A stretch of DNA of 51,379 nt from Dicyema japonicum (taxonomy: Eukaryota; Dicyemida; Rhombozoa; Dicyemidae). The position numbers and the translations under genes are program-made. Location of the stretch: the NCBI GenBank assembly GCA_011109175.1, contig RDEW01000014.1:1089661-1141039 (forward strand), written 5' to 3'. Positions 11,746 through 23,189 of this stretch are shown here, piece by piece. The notes beneath the pieces are model-generated. The model had not been told where the DNA came from, did not search any database, and saw nothing but the letters and a program-made list of their open reading frames with translations. The stretch's first letter is position 1; the number at the start of each line of letters is the position of its first letter.

Positions 11746-13188
11746 TTAGATTAAGAAATTTTCAATGGACTGGATTTTGTGTTCTGGTCCAATTAACCTT
11801 ATTGCAGTCTCCTCGATTTCGGATAGTTTCAATGAGAAGGATCGTGAAATCTGCATTGCCCACGAAGGACTTGCATACGTCATCGTTGGTCGGATAAATT
11901 GTTCATAAATCGTGGCAAAGCTCCCAGTTTTGTCTCTAAGTGTTTTTGAGAGCACTTTTAAAATTCTCATTTTCTTCAGAGCAGAAGTGACTTTGTCTCA
12001 ACATGGCGGATAAAGTTGAGTCCCTGATCCTAGGTGACTTCCAAAATCCTTGGTGTTTTGTTAATAGGAATAGCTTGTTCTTCATAAAGATTTTTGGTTC
12101 GACACAGAGCTGTCTTTTGTAAGTGGTAAACAGCGTGACAGAAGACTGTTGTTGATGCGTCGAGTCTTCGCTTCGAAAGCCATAGTTCCAAGTTTTCAAG
12201 CATTTTTTCAGCGGACTGAGTCGCTGATTGAATGCTTCTGTCCTTGGAGGCAATAATGATATCGTCGGCATAGGAGAGGATTAGGAAGTTTTCATTACAG
12301 GTTTGTGGCATGTTGTTTATGTAGAGATTGAAGAGTTGGGGTGATAGTGGGGAGCCTTGAGGGACTCCATTTGGGAAATAGCGAGATCTTGATTTGATGT
12401 TGCATAGGAGAGGATTAGACAGTTTTCATTACAGGTTTGTGGCATGTCGTTTATGTAGAGATTGAAGAGTTGGGGTGATAGTGGGGAGCCTTGAGGGACT
12501 CCATTTGGGAAATAGAGAGATCTTGATTTGATGTTAATGCAGAGTACTTGTGCTCGTCTTCCATTTAGGAAGTTTCCAAGCCAAAGTTTCAAGTTTGAAT
12601 GGATGTTGGTTTCAAATATTTTCTTTGTTAGGAGTTTCCTAGGGAGTGAGTCGAACGCTTTTGTGATGTCCACGGATATAAGTACTGTGTTCTGATGGGG
12701 TTTGTGGGAGTTAAATCCTTCCACAATGAATTGTGTGAGGGTTGTAAGGTGTGTTGTTGTCGAATGATTATCCAGGAATCCGTTTTGGGTCGGAGGTATT
12801 GAGATTGAGTCCTGTATTTTTTCCAAAACAAGCCTTTCAAGGATCCTTGAGACCGGACTTAGAATAGATATTGGGTGATAGGAAGATGGTTCATCTATTT
12901 GTTTGTTGGGTTTTCGGATAGGTCTGATTAGAGACTTCTTCCATATTTCAGGGATTGTATTTGTGTTGATGGATAGGTTGAAGATATAGGATAATAGTTC
13001 CAGGGTTAGATGACCTAGGTGCTTCAGTTCACATGTGGTTATGTTGTCTGGTCCTTTAGACTCTGAGTTATTGGCCTTGGATATGGCTCTGCGAACATCC
13101 TGACTAGTAAATGGGATCCAGTCATCGGAGCGTTTCGGTTCAATCTTTTTCAGGAATACTTTTTGTTTTTTTGAAAACTTCTTGTAGG
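11746..13188 (-). pseudogene. LINE reverse transcriptase (broken)
   Basis: RT blocks on the minus strand in several frames: a proximal part with KSLIRPIRKPN near 12900; then QNGFLDNHSTTTHLTTLTQF; VDITKAFDSLPRKLLTKKIF; LNGRRAQVLC; FPNGVPQGSPLSPQLFNLYI; and ILSYADDIIIASKD. After the catalytic centre follow LELWLSKRRLDAS and a C-terminal region with RPTMTYASPSWA. A 134-bp duplication (12269-12402, repeated from 12403) doubles the catalytic block and creates the apparent 12317-12826 frame. The order is complete but frameshifts make it non-functional. Confidence 0.85.
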
Positions 13189-13196
13189 ATATAGAC

Positions 13197-15743
13197 CAGG
13201 GGTTCTCAACCTTTTTAGCTCAAGGGCCAAATCGATAATTGAGTATCTTTGCGGGCCGCACAAAAAATATTTTATTTGATTAAAGAAAAAAGGCTTTATT
13301 ACGTAATAAGAGAATCAATGTGAGACTTGATTTTGCTTGGCGTCTACTATTTTATCGAAACGAGGAGTAAAGTTCAAAGACGATGTACGTAAAAGTTGAA
13401 TTAGGTGTTCATTAGTCAATCGATTTCGATGCTTACTTTTTATTCGCGTATGTTTACTGAAAAGAGCTTCACATGCATACGTTGATCCTAAGAGTGATGC
13501 ATTTTTTTGATCGACCAAGTTCGGATATTTCCATTGTGGAATTCGACTCCAAAAATCCAATAGTTCACTTGACTTAAATAGCGCGGTAAGTTGTAAATCT
13601 GCCTGCATTTCAATTAGCTCCAGCTGATATACATATGGAGCGGTTGCAGCATCTGTTTCCATAGGTGACGAAAATATTTTCATAATAGGTATAGCTTTTT
13701 TAAAATCATTAAAACGTGTTTTGAATTCATCGATTAAGTCACTAATAACAGAGGTATATTTTTCATATGATCCATCTTCTTTGTGGTTTGAAAGTATTGG
13801 AAAATGAATGGTAACTCTACTTGCAATTTGTATTTTGAAAAGGTGTAGTTTTTCGATAAATGCAGAAACCAGTCCATCGATTAAGTCACTAATAACAGAG
13901 GTATATTTTTCATATGATCCATCTTCCCTGTGGTTTGAAAGTATTGGAAAATGAATGGTAACTCTACTTGCAATTTGTATTTTGAAAAGGTGTAGTTTTT
14001 CGATAAATGCAGAAACCAGTCCGTATAATTCATGACATAGTTTATTCTTACCCTGCAGAGAAGTATTCAAAATCGAAAGGTGTGTAGAAATATCAACCAT
14101 AAATGCTAAATCCGCAATCCACTCCTTATCAGTAAGCTGAAGATAGAATATCTTATTGTCAATAAAATTTATAATCTCCGGGAGAAGGTCATAAAATCTA
14201 AATGCGATTTATTTAAAATTTATACAACCTTTTCAGACATGCTGCCCGACTCAACCATCGTACGGTTGTATGCATGAGCAAATCTCCATACTCACATCAA
14301 CATCCTCGAGAAATTTCTTAAAATTGCGGTGATTTAAAGCACGAGAGAGAATAAAGTTTCTGTTACATGGTCCATTTTTATAGATTTTGCAGCTAAATTT
14401 TCTTGATGTAGTATGCAGTGATGCCAAATCACAGGACTCATATCCAGCTACGAGACCTTGAAACCCAGTTTTCCATCCAACCATAGAAGGACATCCATCT
14501 GTGGCAATTGAAAACATTTTTGAAAGATCCGAAGTGCCTTTTTAAGGCAATCACGAAATTCACGGAATATATCAGCTCCTTTAGTAGAACCATGAAAGTT
14601 ACGTAGCGTGAGAAATTCTTCATAAATTTTAAAGTCAGGCATGACACCTCGAATATACACAGCCATTTGTTCTGTATCACTAACATCTTTAGTGATGTCA
14701 AGAGCAATAGAATAATGTACGAAAAAGTAGGATTCAGTGAGTAGCTGGCATTGAATATCGTCAGATATTCTCTCAATTCTCCGAGTAACTGTATCGTTGC
14801 TTAGCTGTAAGTTTATAACATTTTTTTAATTTCTGAAGAACAACATTTTTCAGTAAATATAAGGATAGCTTGCTTAATAAATTCTCTGGCATTGAATATC
14901 GTCAGATATTCTCTCAATTCTCCGAGTAACTGTATCGTTGCTTAGCTGTAAGTTTATAACATTTTTTTAATTTCTGAAGAACAACATTTTTCAGTAAATA
15001 TAAGGATAGCTTGCTTAATAAATTCTCCATCTGAATACGGCTTCATATTTTTTGGTAGTAGATGACAAATTTTGAAAGAAGCTATTGTAGCGGATCTTGA
15101 TGACATGGGCTGTTTAAACAAAGTGGTTTGTAGTTTGCGATTTGATTTCATAGATAGAAATTTGATTTTTCTTGATTCACCTTGAAATGAATCATATTCT
15201 GAAGAATGTTTCATATAATGCCTCTCGACATTATATAACCTAAGACAACGTATAACAAAATGACAAATCAGGCAATGTGCTTTGCCATTTTCTTCAAAAA
15301 CGAAAAATTGTTCCTCCCATTCGGGGTTAAATGCACGATTTTCTTGAATAATTTTTCTACTTCTTTTAACACGTTTTCCAGACATCACAAGCAATATTAA
15401 TTAAAATTCAATACAAAAAATATTCATTTTCTTCAAAAACGAAAAATTGTTCCTCCCATTCTGGGTTTAATGCACGATTTTCTTGAATAATTTTTCTACT
15501 TCTTTTAACACGTTTTCCAGATATCACAAGCAATATTAATTAAAATTTAATACTAAAAATATTTAATTTAAAAACAATAGTTAATATATGTAAAAATTTT
15601 TTGACAATAAAAAGTTTATTGTTTACAAACAGAAAGAAAAAGCACAGTTAAAATCCGGCTGCATTATGTAAAATATGTAATATTTTTTATAATTTTAAGC
15701 GGGCCCCACCAAAATCCTGGGGGGCCGCCGTTGAGAATTCCTG
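13197..15743 (-). mobile_element. hAT-superfamily DNA transposon (ZBED5/GTF2IRD2-like)
   Basis: A bounded element. The left end begins CAGGGGTTCTCAAC and the right end, read on the other strand, begins CAGGAATTCTCAAC (12 of 14 identical). It is flanked on both sides by the 8-bp target duplication ATATAGAC (13189-13196 and 15744-15751), the length typical of hAT. It carries a minus-strand transposase remnant (15390-13315). Three internal direct duplications of about 138-147 bp look like assembly overlaps. Its insertion splits the LINE at 11515-16960. Confidence 0.9.
13315..15390 (-). pseudogene. hAT transposase remnant with N-terminal zinc finger
   Basis: N-terminal frame (15390-14954): SGKRVKRSRK, then a BED-like finger with HCLICHFVIR and NVERHYMKHSSEYDSF. 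This is followed by middle fragments such as FSIATDGCPSMVGWKTGFQG, the second catalytic Asp region of ZBED5/GTF2IRD2-type transposases. The C-terminal frame (14100-13315) ends with YACEALFSKHTRIKSKHRN and LTNEHLIQLLRTS, the hAT dimerisation domain. Stops, frameshifts and duplicated segments (13728-13874 repeated at 13875; 14745-14885 repeated at 14886; about 15289 repeated near 15428) break it. Not functional as it stands, although part of the damage may be assembly error. Confidence 0.85.
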
Positions 15744-15751
15744 ATATAGAC

Positions 15752-16960
15752 GTATAATATTTTATCAGTGTAGGTTTTATGTAGACTTAGACTTTTCTCT
15801 CTGGGGTGGATCTTTTGATGTTTTTGATCCACTTCCACACTCTCTGCATTGGGGGGTTTTTACAGAGAGCCTTCGATAGTCTCGTCCATCATTTGCATTT
15901 TCTGTCTTTATGCTGTTGTCGATCTCTCTGTTCAATTCTCGTATTTTCCTGATGTTCTCTTCTGTTGGCGATTTTACCATCTTTAGATTATTTCGTTCTC
16001 TGATCAGATGTTTCGTCGTTGTGTTGAAACGTTTTGATGACGTTGGTTGTCTCCCCATAGGAATGTACTTCTTTTTCGCATCGTTTATAATNTTTTCCTG
16101 ATGTTCTCTTCTGTTGGCGATTTTACCATCTTTAGATTATTTCGTTCTCTGATCAGATGTTTCGTCGTTGTGTTAAAACGTTTTGATGACGTTGATTGTC
16201 TCCTCATAGGAATGTGCTTCTTTTTTGCATCGCTTATAATGGAGTTGAACCATTTCATTAATTGTTCGACGGAGGGAAAGTGGGAAATTTAATAGTCCAA
16301 TACAATCATCGACGTATTCCTTGAATCCTCTCCAATTTGCAAGGCTGTAGTTAGTTATCGTTGGGCATTGTCTTTTTATTTGTGACCTTGTTTTGACCTC
16401 CAAAAATATTGGATTGTAATCACTCCTGGTGTCATACTTCACTGACCAGTCAATAAGAAAGACCAAGGACGGTGATGACAATGAGATGTCGATAGAAGAA
16501 GGTTTATCGTTACGTCGAGTAGGTGTTCTTGTATGAGATGCAGGATCGTTGAGTATACATAGGCTGGGAGGTCCTCAATTATCATCTTCCCTCTTTTGTC
16601 GTAGGTTTGTCCTGTCAGCCACAGTGGGTGCTTCGCATTGAAGTCACCACAGATAATCACATCCTTCAGTGATGCGAGAGGAGTGAGTCTGGAGGCACTG
16701 GACGAGCAGGAACTCAACGGTGGGAGATATGCGTTGACATTGATAGTCTTGGGAATCGTACTTTGGTAACCAAAAGTTCGAGATTTCCATATCCTTTAAG
16801 CATAGTGTAAGCACTTTTAGTTAAGTCCTCAAACGGAATGCCGTTGCGGATAACTGTAAGAAGACCCCCACCAAGTTTGCCAATTCTGTCACGGCGAATT
16901 ACTGTGAATCCCGGAAATACTGGTGTTGAATTCTTTGGAGAAAGTTTAAACTCTAGAATT
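15752..16960 (-). pseudogene. LINE endonuclease half
   Basis: Minus-strand frames show FPGFTVIRRDRIGKLGGGLL, a core APE endonuclease block; ICGDFNAKHPLWLTGQTYD with the catalytic Asp and Asn intact; then RSDYNPIFLEVK, a degenerate SDH-like end. A Lys/Arg-rich linker with ELNREIDNS leads to the RT half. A 150-bp duplication around the N at 16092 repeats part of the linker. The N-terminus is lost where the plus-strand RT fragment begins. Confidence 0.8.
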
Positions 16961-17700
16961 AGCAGAGATGTTTCACTAAAGAGAGGCGTTCCGCAGGGCT
17001 CTGTCCTGAGCCCACTGTTATTCAACATTTTTTTGTCCAACTTCCCAATCTCGTCGGACCCGAATTCGAAATTATTAATATACGCAGATGGCATCCTCAT
17101 TATGGACATCTCTAAAAAGTCCCGGGGGAATGTTATGGTCAAACTGGACATCAAGAACGCCTTCAGAGGGGAGGCTCAAGACATTCATTAACCAAGTGCA
17201 AGACTAGTATGACCGGAGAAGGATGAAGCTCTCGACGGAGAAGTCAAACTCTATGAGAATCAGCCGTGTAAGAAGTCATTATGTACAGCCTTACACGCTT
17301 GGAATACCAAGAGTACGTTTGCTCTGCTACTTTGGTGTAACAGTCGATCATAAAGGATCATTCCTGGAGGATATCAAGCTGAAGAGGAAAAAAGCGCTGT
17401 AGGCGCTCCTCTGCACACGTAAGCTGGTCGTCAGTACTGAGACCTTCCTCTTCATATTAATGAGAATAATTTTATCGAAGTTATTAAATGGATGTGAGGC
17501 CTATCCAGGGAAAAGTCTAGATCAGCTATATAGTTAGTCTTGGGCAGAAGACTACAAAACGTCCTAAGCATAGGAGGACGAAATTCTTGTCCCAGTGAAA
17601 CAGATAGTTTAGGATTCGTGAATTCCGCGAAAGAACTCAGGGAAATTAAGGAGAGACGAGTAAATGTCCAGCGAGTAAAGGCGGACTTATAAAGCCCTAT
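16940..17700 (+). pseudogene. LINE RT fragment in opposite orientation
   Basis: On the plus strand: RDVSLKRGVPQGSVLSPLLF, NIFLSNFP and LLIYADGILIMD, where the YADD centre has become YADG. Past a frame break come LGIPRVRLLCYFGVTVDHKG, LKRKKAL and LVVSTETFLFILMRIILSKL, the post-RT region. It abuts the minus-strand endonuclease of another element head to head at about 16960, a rearrangement or nested-insertion junction. The loss of the second catalytic Asp shows it is inactive. Confidence 0.75.
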
Positions 17701-18318
17701 AGTAACTCCTAATCAGTTTATAGTTGTTGTTGTTTTTTTAATTACATTATTGGACAAGGATGTGTGCTCAAAGATGTTATTGACTTTCTTTTAATTAATA
17801 GGTTAAACATATTTTGAATACAAGACAATAATGAATACTCTAACCATAACCCTGATCCAAATCCGAAATGTTTATGCACTGCATAGAAATGGTCATTCCT
17901 GAATCAAGTTAATCAAAGAATGTTCAGTCATATTTTTCCATCATAAAAATGTTATTGAAACTGTTGTAAAAGATTGTTCAGTATGCAGGTATTCCTCTTA
18001 ATGTATGAAATTAATATATCATTTGATTGCCTCTATACCAAATTAACGATTTAAGTGGACTTAATCGATGTCAAAAATTTGTGTACTTCAAATGAAGACT
18101 ACAAATGGATTTTAATGCCCCAAGATAGTTTCTAATTAAAGTTTTTGTAAGACAATAAATGGGATAAACATTCTGTCGGCTTTCGAATTATAGGTTAATA
18201 TCTTACATTCTTTTTTTAATATTTTCAGATAAAATCTTAAAACTCGTAATATTTTGTTATACTTTGTGTTATAAAATTATGAATACTTTTTTCTAGTTCA
18301 TTCTGATACCAGTTTTTC
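17700..18318. other. AT-rich stretch without genes
   Basis: Runs of A and T and no motif (for example TTATACTTTGTGTTATAAAA). No RNA gene, repeat boundary or ORF of note was seen. Confidence 0.45.
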
Positions 18319-19565
18319 ATGCCTGTTGTTAGAAAAGCTACTACAAAGAAGACTACTAAAATCAAAAAGACTAACTCTGGAGAGGTCTTAAAGGAGAATT
18401 ATATTGAAAACAATGAGACTACCTCTGGAGGGGTTTTAAAGAATAGCTGTATTGAAAATGTTACGCAATCATGGATGCCAATAACTCCCGTTTCCGAGGT
18501 GTTGACAATATCTCGATGATGGAACTGAAACACCTTAGTGAAAAAGCAACCGAATTCCTATCATACGTTTATACTCTATCTGTGAACAATTATATGATAC
18601 CTTCTATATGCAAGAAATCCATAATTCTGCCAATTCGGAAGCCAAATAAACCTGCAAACGATTCTTATCGTCCTATTGCAATACTATGTGCGTTGTCCCG
18701 AATTTTAGAAAAATTAATATTAACACGAATCAAAGATATTGCACCAAATCGAGTATTCCAGCATGGATTCCTTGAAAATCATTCTACTACGACTCACCTA
18801 ACAAAATTAAACCACATAAAAGGACCATAATGGCCTCAATAGACTTGAAGAAAGCATTCGACTCCGTGTCCCGGACACTACTTATAGAGAAAATTCCTAA
18901 CATTTTTATAAATCCAAACATTAAAAAATGGCTGTTGAACTTTCTAAATGGAAGAAGAGGACAAGTGATGTTAGACAACATAAAATCTAAATCCTGTTTA
19001 TTGCCGAATGGTATCCCTCAATGTTCACCTCTCTCTCCCCTACAACAATGACTTTCCCACCAATGATGATCCCGATACATTGATACTCTCATACACAGAT
19101 GACATTGTTCTTGCGACGAGAGACTCTAACTATAAGAAGGCAGGGATAAAACTTCAAAGTTATATTGGTATGTTGGAACATTAATGTCCTTCCTGGAGCT
19201 CGATGATTTTTGAATCGTCGTCTCAAAAAATTAGAAGCCGCACAACTTGCTGCCTTGAAAATAATAAGAAAACCGTGAATAACGTATTGAATGTTAAAGA
19301 ACATCTAAGGTGGAAAGTGAAGTCATTTCTACAGTGGGCAATGAAAATATGTCTGTCCGCTTTCACTCTCTATATCTAACTATTTAAAAAATGCGGGGAA
19401 TCTATGGAGAATGAAAATGAACCTTGTTTTTCAGCAATTCTGTTGGATCTTCGAGGACCCCGAACGAGAATCAGAACCCGGTAAACCGGGATCACTTAAT
19501 TAGTAGTTAACTTTTAACTTTTTATAATCCGGTGATCTTGAGGTAAAAAAAGAAATAATTGTCTA
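18319..19565 (+). mobile_element. Ingi-like LINE fragment with 3' tail
   Basis: Plus-strand RT blocks: KKSIILPIRKPNKPANDSYR, VFQHGFLENHSTTTHLTKLN, ASIDLKKAFDSVSRTLLIEK, LNFLNGRRGQVMLDN, LLPNGIPQCSPLSPL and a damaged LSYTDDIVLATRD. The RT is frameshifted at 18830 and 19050. The family Gly in PQGSP is Cys and the catalytic YADD is YTDD. The copy ends with the shared tail near 19485-19565 (CCGGGATCACTTAATTAG, then GGTGATCTTGAGGTAAAA). The first 150 bp (from the ATG at 18319) encode a Thr/Lys-rich peptide with an internal repeat (TTSGGVLKNS and TNSGEVLKEN) that is probably element-derived. Confidence 0.8.
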
Positions 19566-19600
19566 CGTAATTCCAACAACCGTTATTACATGTTGTAGTA

Positions 19601-19644
19601 AGCACTTCCGCGTTGCCATAAGCACGCAAATGCCTAGGGTTTCG
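19601..19644 (+). repeat. Copy of the RLE-element 3' UTR repeat
   Basis: Reads AGCACTTCCGCGTTGCCATA then AGCACGCAAATGCCTAGG. Almost the same sequence lies at 24072-24116, directly after the stop codon of an RLE-type fragment. It is most likely a 3' UTR remnant of that LINE family. Confidence 0.6.
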
Positions 19645-19724
19645 TTCATGCAGAACATACTTTATTTAAGTAAAGAACAGTTATTATAACTAATCATAGA
19701 GGGAGAACCAAAGAATACTCTTTA

Positions 19725-19920
19725 CTTTTTGTTTTTTTTTCTTGTGTGCATGTCCCATTAGACTATCCAGTTCCGCAGTGAATTTCCACTGATGACGGCT
19801 TCACTCGTCAAGCCCTTTTTGCATCGTAGATGCGTGGAACCTTCCACCAGGTGAACAGCAGCGAGAATCGAACCCGTGACCTAAGCCACTTACCGCGACA
19901 CTTAACCACTGGCAATTACA
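19725..19920 (-). mobile_element. Putative tRNA-derived SINE
   Basis: On the minus strand the 5' part looks like tRNA: a TGCCAGTGGTTAAG box A-like D-arm, then about 40 nt further GGGTTCGATTCTC, a near-perfect box B. A non-tRNA body follows (CTGGTGGAAGGTTCCACGC, and GAGTGAAGCCGTCATCAG). It ends in an A-rich run on the element strand (19740-19725). Total about 195 bp, with the composition and layout of a SINE. The tRNA part lacks a clean acceptor stem, so a functional tRNA gene is unlikely. It sits directly against the pogo transposase remnant. Confidence 0.65.
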
Positions 19921-20480
19921 TGTCTCAGATTGATTTCATTTAGTTTTGGAAAAATAAGTTCTTCGTCTTGGGACACAAGAGTAAAAAATATCAAATTGTT
20001 AAAATATCTTGATTTAAATGCCTTTATTATTCCCATGTCTGATGGCTGTACAAGTGACCTAGTATTTGGCAGAAATAATAGTTTAACATTCGAATAAGAG
20101 AAATTTTTATGACATGTTGCATTGTCTAGCATTAACAATATTTTTGTATTTTAACAAATCATTTTTTCGTTCAACTTGCACGGCCACATATTAAAAATGT
20201 CTTAAGTCATCCAAAAATTTTTTGACGCTGCATACATCACTCCATGGTCCTCAGTATTGAAATTTTTGAAACATCGAGGAGATTTATACTTTCCTATTAG
20301 CAAAGGTTTTAACTTCTCCCCAAGCGCACTGTAACAAAGAAGAATGATGACTCTATTATTTTTTTATTCCAGTACAGTTATCATTTATTCCCACCAATGA
20401 TTTTGATGGATATCTTTTAACATATGATGTTTCATCGCAATTGAAACAATCTTAAAGCAGATTGACTACATTTCAAGATA
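19921..20480 (-). pseudogene. Pogo/Tigger-like (DDE_1) transposase remnant
   Basis: Minus-strand blocks in order: FNCDETSYVKRYPSKSLVG (first catalytic Asp), VIILLCYSALGEKLKPLLIG followed by KYKSPRCFKN, then ASKNFWMT, and MLMLDNATCHKNF (second Asp) with LPNTRSLVQPSDMGIIKAFK. This is the order and wording of Tigger/Jerky DDE_1 domains. Single-nucleotide breaks lie near 20350 and 20165. The 3' end stops at the SINE boundary, so the SINE may have inserted here. The N-terminal HTH is missing. Confidence 0.8.
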
Positions 20481-21515
20481 TTCGTTGGCTGTGTTTAATT
20501 CTTTAAGAGTAAAAATGGTCACTTAACTAATTTCTCTGCCCAACTATTCCCCCCATTACTTGACCACGTGTCAATCCGAAACAAGGGGTCTAGTTTAATC
20601 ACTCTCAGATTGCTTCTATTAATCAGCGTTAATAGCCGCCAAAACAGGTAAATTGAGTATAACCCATGCCTCTTTGAATTCTAATAAAAAAGAGCGTCAT
20701 GGATTAAAAAAACTGCGAGTACTATGGAAGAACGCAACAAAAACCTCTCGATCCTGTTGAAGTCTACCTTGATAACTTAATTAGAAGGTTTAACTCCTTA
20801 TTTCTTGGTGTTGCCTTTTTGTGGGTAGATAATAAATAATAATGAGTTTGCCATTAAGTCTCTCACTCTCTTTTACATTGTTTTAATTCCATACATCCCT
20901 GAGAGAAGCAGATGTAAACATTTGACGACCTCATTGTGTCTTTGGACGTCATCACTAACATTTACTACACTAAGTGGGCAAATGATCAGTTGTCTTGTTG
21001 TTTTTCTTGCTATGCATAATTAATTAGTAAAATCAATGCAATAGAGAAAACCCATTTAATGAATTCAGTTTGTCTTTGAAAGCATAGTTATCCTCTTCTT
21101 AAGGTCGGATAACTCTTTAATTACGAATATTATTTCCTTCAAGTACACCCAAATAAAGATATCCATTAATGCGTTCCAAAGTCTCACTAATGATATAACA
21201 CCGGAATCAGGTTTTTCAGATTCATCAAAAACGGACAATGTGTAAGAATCCCCTAGCAGCTTTCATCATTTTAATATATTACTTCAGAACAAATATCTTA
21301 GGATATTGCTTATAAATTTCTATCTTTTCCTATTTGATTAAATACACCAGTTATCCTTGTCCATCCTCTAATAATGTACTTTCTGCATCGATAACAGCAA
21401 AAACATCCATCAATTTTTGCGTTTCTGAGAGATTGTCTTTAGTAGAAAGGATACATTATTATAAACTAGTATATAAATCCTTAATCTCAAAATAAACAAA
21501 GGAATCATCAATCTC
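20480..21515. other. Gene-free stretch with a possible LINE tail
   Basis: No coding region recognised. At about 20770-20845 there is GATAACTTAATTAGAAGG, then TTTCTTGGTGTTGCC and GTAGATAATAAATAATAATG, a diverged copy of the shared LINE tail. The rest is AT-rich intergenic DNA up to the 3' end of SRRT. Confidence 0.45.
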
Positions 21516-23174
21516 CTAAAAATTAGAATTATGAGGAGCATCGTAATCCATATACTCTTTCCTCTTCCCCCCATGTCCTTCATATTTATAAGTCTTTCCC
21601 CCTCCCCTATGATTATAGTCATCTAAGTTCAGACAATAACAACTTTTACGATGAGTCCTCCTTCTCTTAGGTGATGTCCCATCTCCCAAATAAGACCTCT
21701 GCAAACTCAGATTTGGTAGTGGTCTGTCAACATCAAACACAAAATTATTAAAGTATTTAACCTAAAATAACACCACCACTAACATAATCGCACAATCTCT
21801 CAATATTACTCCCATACTTCCTTTTTATGTGCTTATACACAAAGTCTTGACTCACAAAGAGTTTATTACTCAATACACACAAATACTTTCCTTCTTCAAC
21901 CTTTTGACAATTCTCACTCATAAATTTATCAATTTCCCTACAATATCCGACAAAACATACTCTTCCTCATTCATCACTCCTAGTCTAACTCCCTCCTCCT
22001 CACTCACTCTGCTACACAATTTCCTTCTGTTCATTCTATCCATCCACTCGTCTTACATTAAACACACATTTACTTATCACATCATCAGAATAAACAGCAT
22101 CCTTACACGAAAGTCTCCGCACGTGTATTACTGACATTGGTTGGGCAAAGGAGTACTCCTGTGTGTATTTAACTCCCCCATAATAGTCATATGAGTGGAC
22201 TAGTCTTAAATATAGCAATATTTTATCCAATATCTATTAATAACACAAACACGTCACCTTCAACAGATCCTCCACTTCCAAATTTGACATATCCGACTCA
22301 CCAGGGAGTATTGATTTGAGGATATCATTACATTTCCCCAAAATACTCTCATAATGAGTGGCAATTTCAGTAGCACGCATAATATCGTTTAACACCACTC
22401 TCCTATCCCACGTGGGTCCATCAACAATAATCACGGAATCCGTGGTGGATACTGATCTGAAAGCCCTGATCTTTGTGTTGTCCTTGATACTAAAATCCCC
22501 GTCATTTATTCGACAGATGAGCTTAGAGACAGAAATTCCAGGCTCAAACTGAAGGAAGACGTTGACCTTCCAATCATCCTTAAATCGTGGTGGTCGAATT
22601 TCCACCCTCTGGAATCCATTCTCCTTGCAAAAGAGCTCATTGATATCATTTCTGGTGACACGTGACGAAAGAGATGTTAGAAATACAAATACGGGGTCAC
22701 AAATCTGATCATTCGATATTAATGAAATGTCCTTGTAATTCCCTGTTCTATAAATAACGGAAACTACGAAATGAGTAAGAATTACTCACTTTTTATCATA
22801 AATAAGTGAATATGCTTTATATATTTGTCTGAGAGCGAAAAGTCAATAAAATTATGATTTAAAAGTCTGTCGTAGAGATTTTTCATGTTATTAGTGTTTT
22901 CTGTAAGTTTTTCCCTGTATTGATCAATAAAGGCTGGGTGGTAAAGCTCTTTAAGCCAATCTTCGTCCTTGTGGGCTTTAAAGAATTGTTTTATGTGATT
23001 CCTTTGACTGTTATCCTTGTAGGAATTATATCTTTGTATAGCCACGTGCTCACTAATATCGTCATCTTGGGTTTTCATAAATAATTCAAAAGAGAGTATG
23101 CTGTTTATTGGTTCATTTTCTTTGTGTCTTTTATTAAGTTTTTCTGAATATTCAGGGCGAGAACGTTTACTCAT
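21516..23174 (-). CDS. SRRT: ARS2/SERRATE homologue
   Basis: ARS2 links the nuclear cap-binding complex to RNA processing and decay. The start is the ATG at 23174 (MSKRSRPEY); the upstream TTG is not used. Conserved parts in order: an N-terminal DUF3546-type region (QRYNSYKDNSQRNHIKQFF then KAHKDEDWL), an RRM-like region (VFVFLTSLSSRVTRNDINEL), the KILDKILLYLRLVHSYDYYG helix with VIHVR, a zinc-finger region (GKYLCVLSNKLF), and a C-terminal YMDYDAPHNSNF tail. Five introns of 26, 24, 22, 23 and 22 nt restore the frame. The 1542-nt CDS gives 513 residues, much shorter than the roughly 870 of human ARS2, mainly through loss of low-complexity regions. The final His of the zinc finger is Tyr (KHIKRKY). 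Confidence 0.95.
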
Positions 23175-23189
23175 ATCAGATTCAACCAA

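Larger units (their letters stand above)
11515..16960 (-). mobile_element. Ingi-like LINE interrupted by a hAT element
   Basis: One minus-strand LINE split in two. The 5' part is the endonuclease half (about 16960-15752) and the 3' part is the RT half (about 13188-11746). The 3' end is a shared tail at 11600-11515 (CTGGGATCACTTAG, then GTGATCCTGGGGGTAATAAT). Between the halves lies the hAT element 13197-15743 with its 8-bp target duplication. The 5' end is replaced near 16960 by an RT fragment in the opposite orientation, so any 2A leader is missing. Both halves contain stops and local duplications. Confidence 0.8.

Noticed and set aside
12317-12826. 169-codon LINE RT frame as an intact young ORF
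   Set aside because: It runs through a 134-bp duplicated block that repeats the catalytic motif; the end of the frame is an artefact of that duplication.
13315-15390. Tandem repeats inside the hAT element as biological repeats
   Set aside because: Their lengths (138-147 bp) and slight divergence match the N-split duplications seen across the scaffold, so an assembly origin is more likely.
19790-19920. A functional tRNA gene on the minus strand
   Set aside because: Box A and box B are present, but no paired acceptor stem or convincing anticodon arm can be drawn; a SINE fits better.
21829-22134. 101-codon plus-strand Ser/Thr/Ile-rich frame
   Set aside because: Antisense shadow of SRRT exons; no domain.
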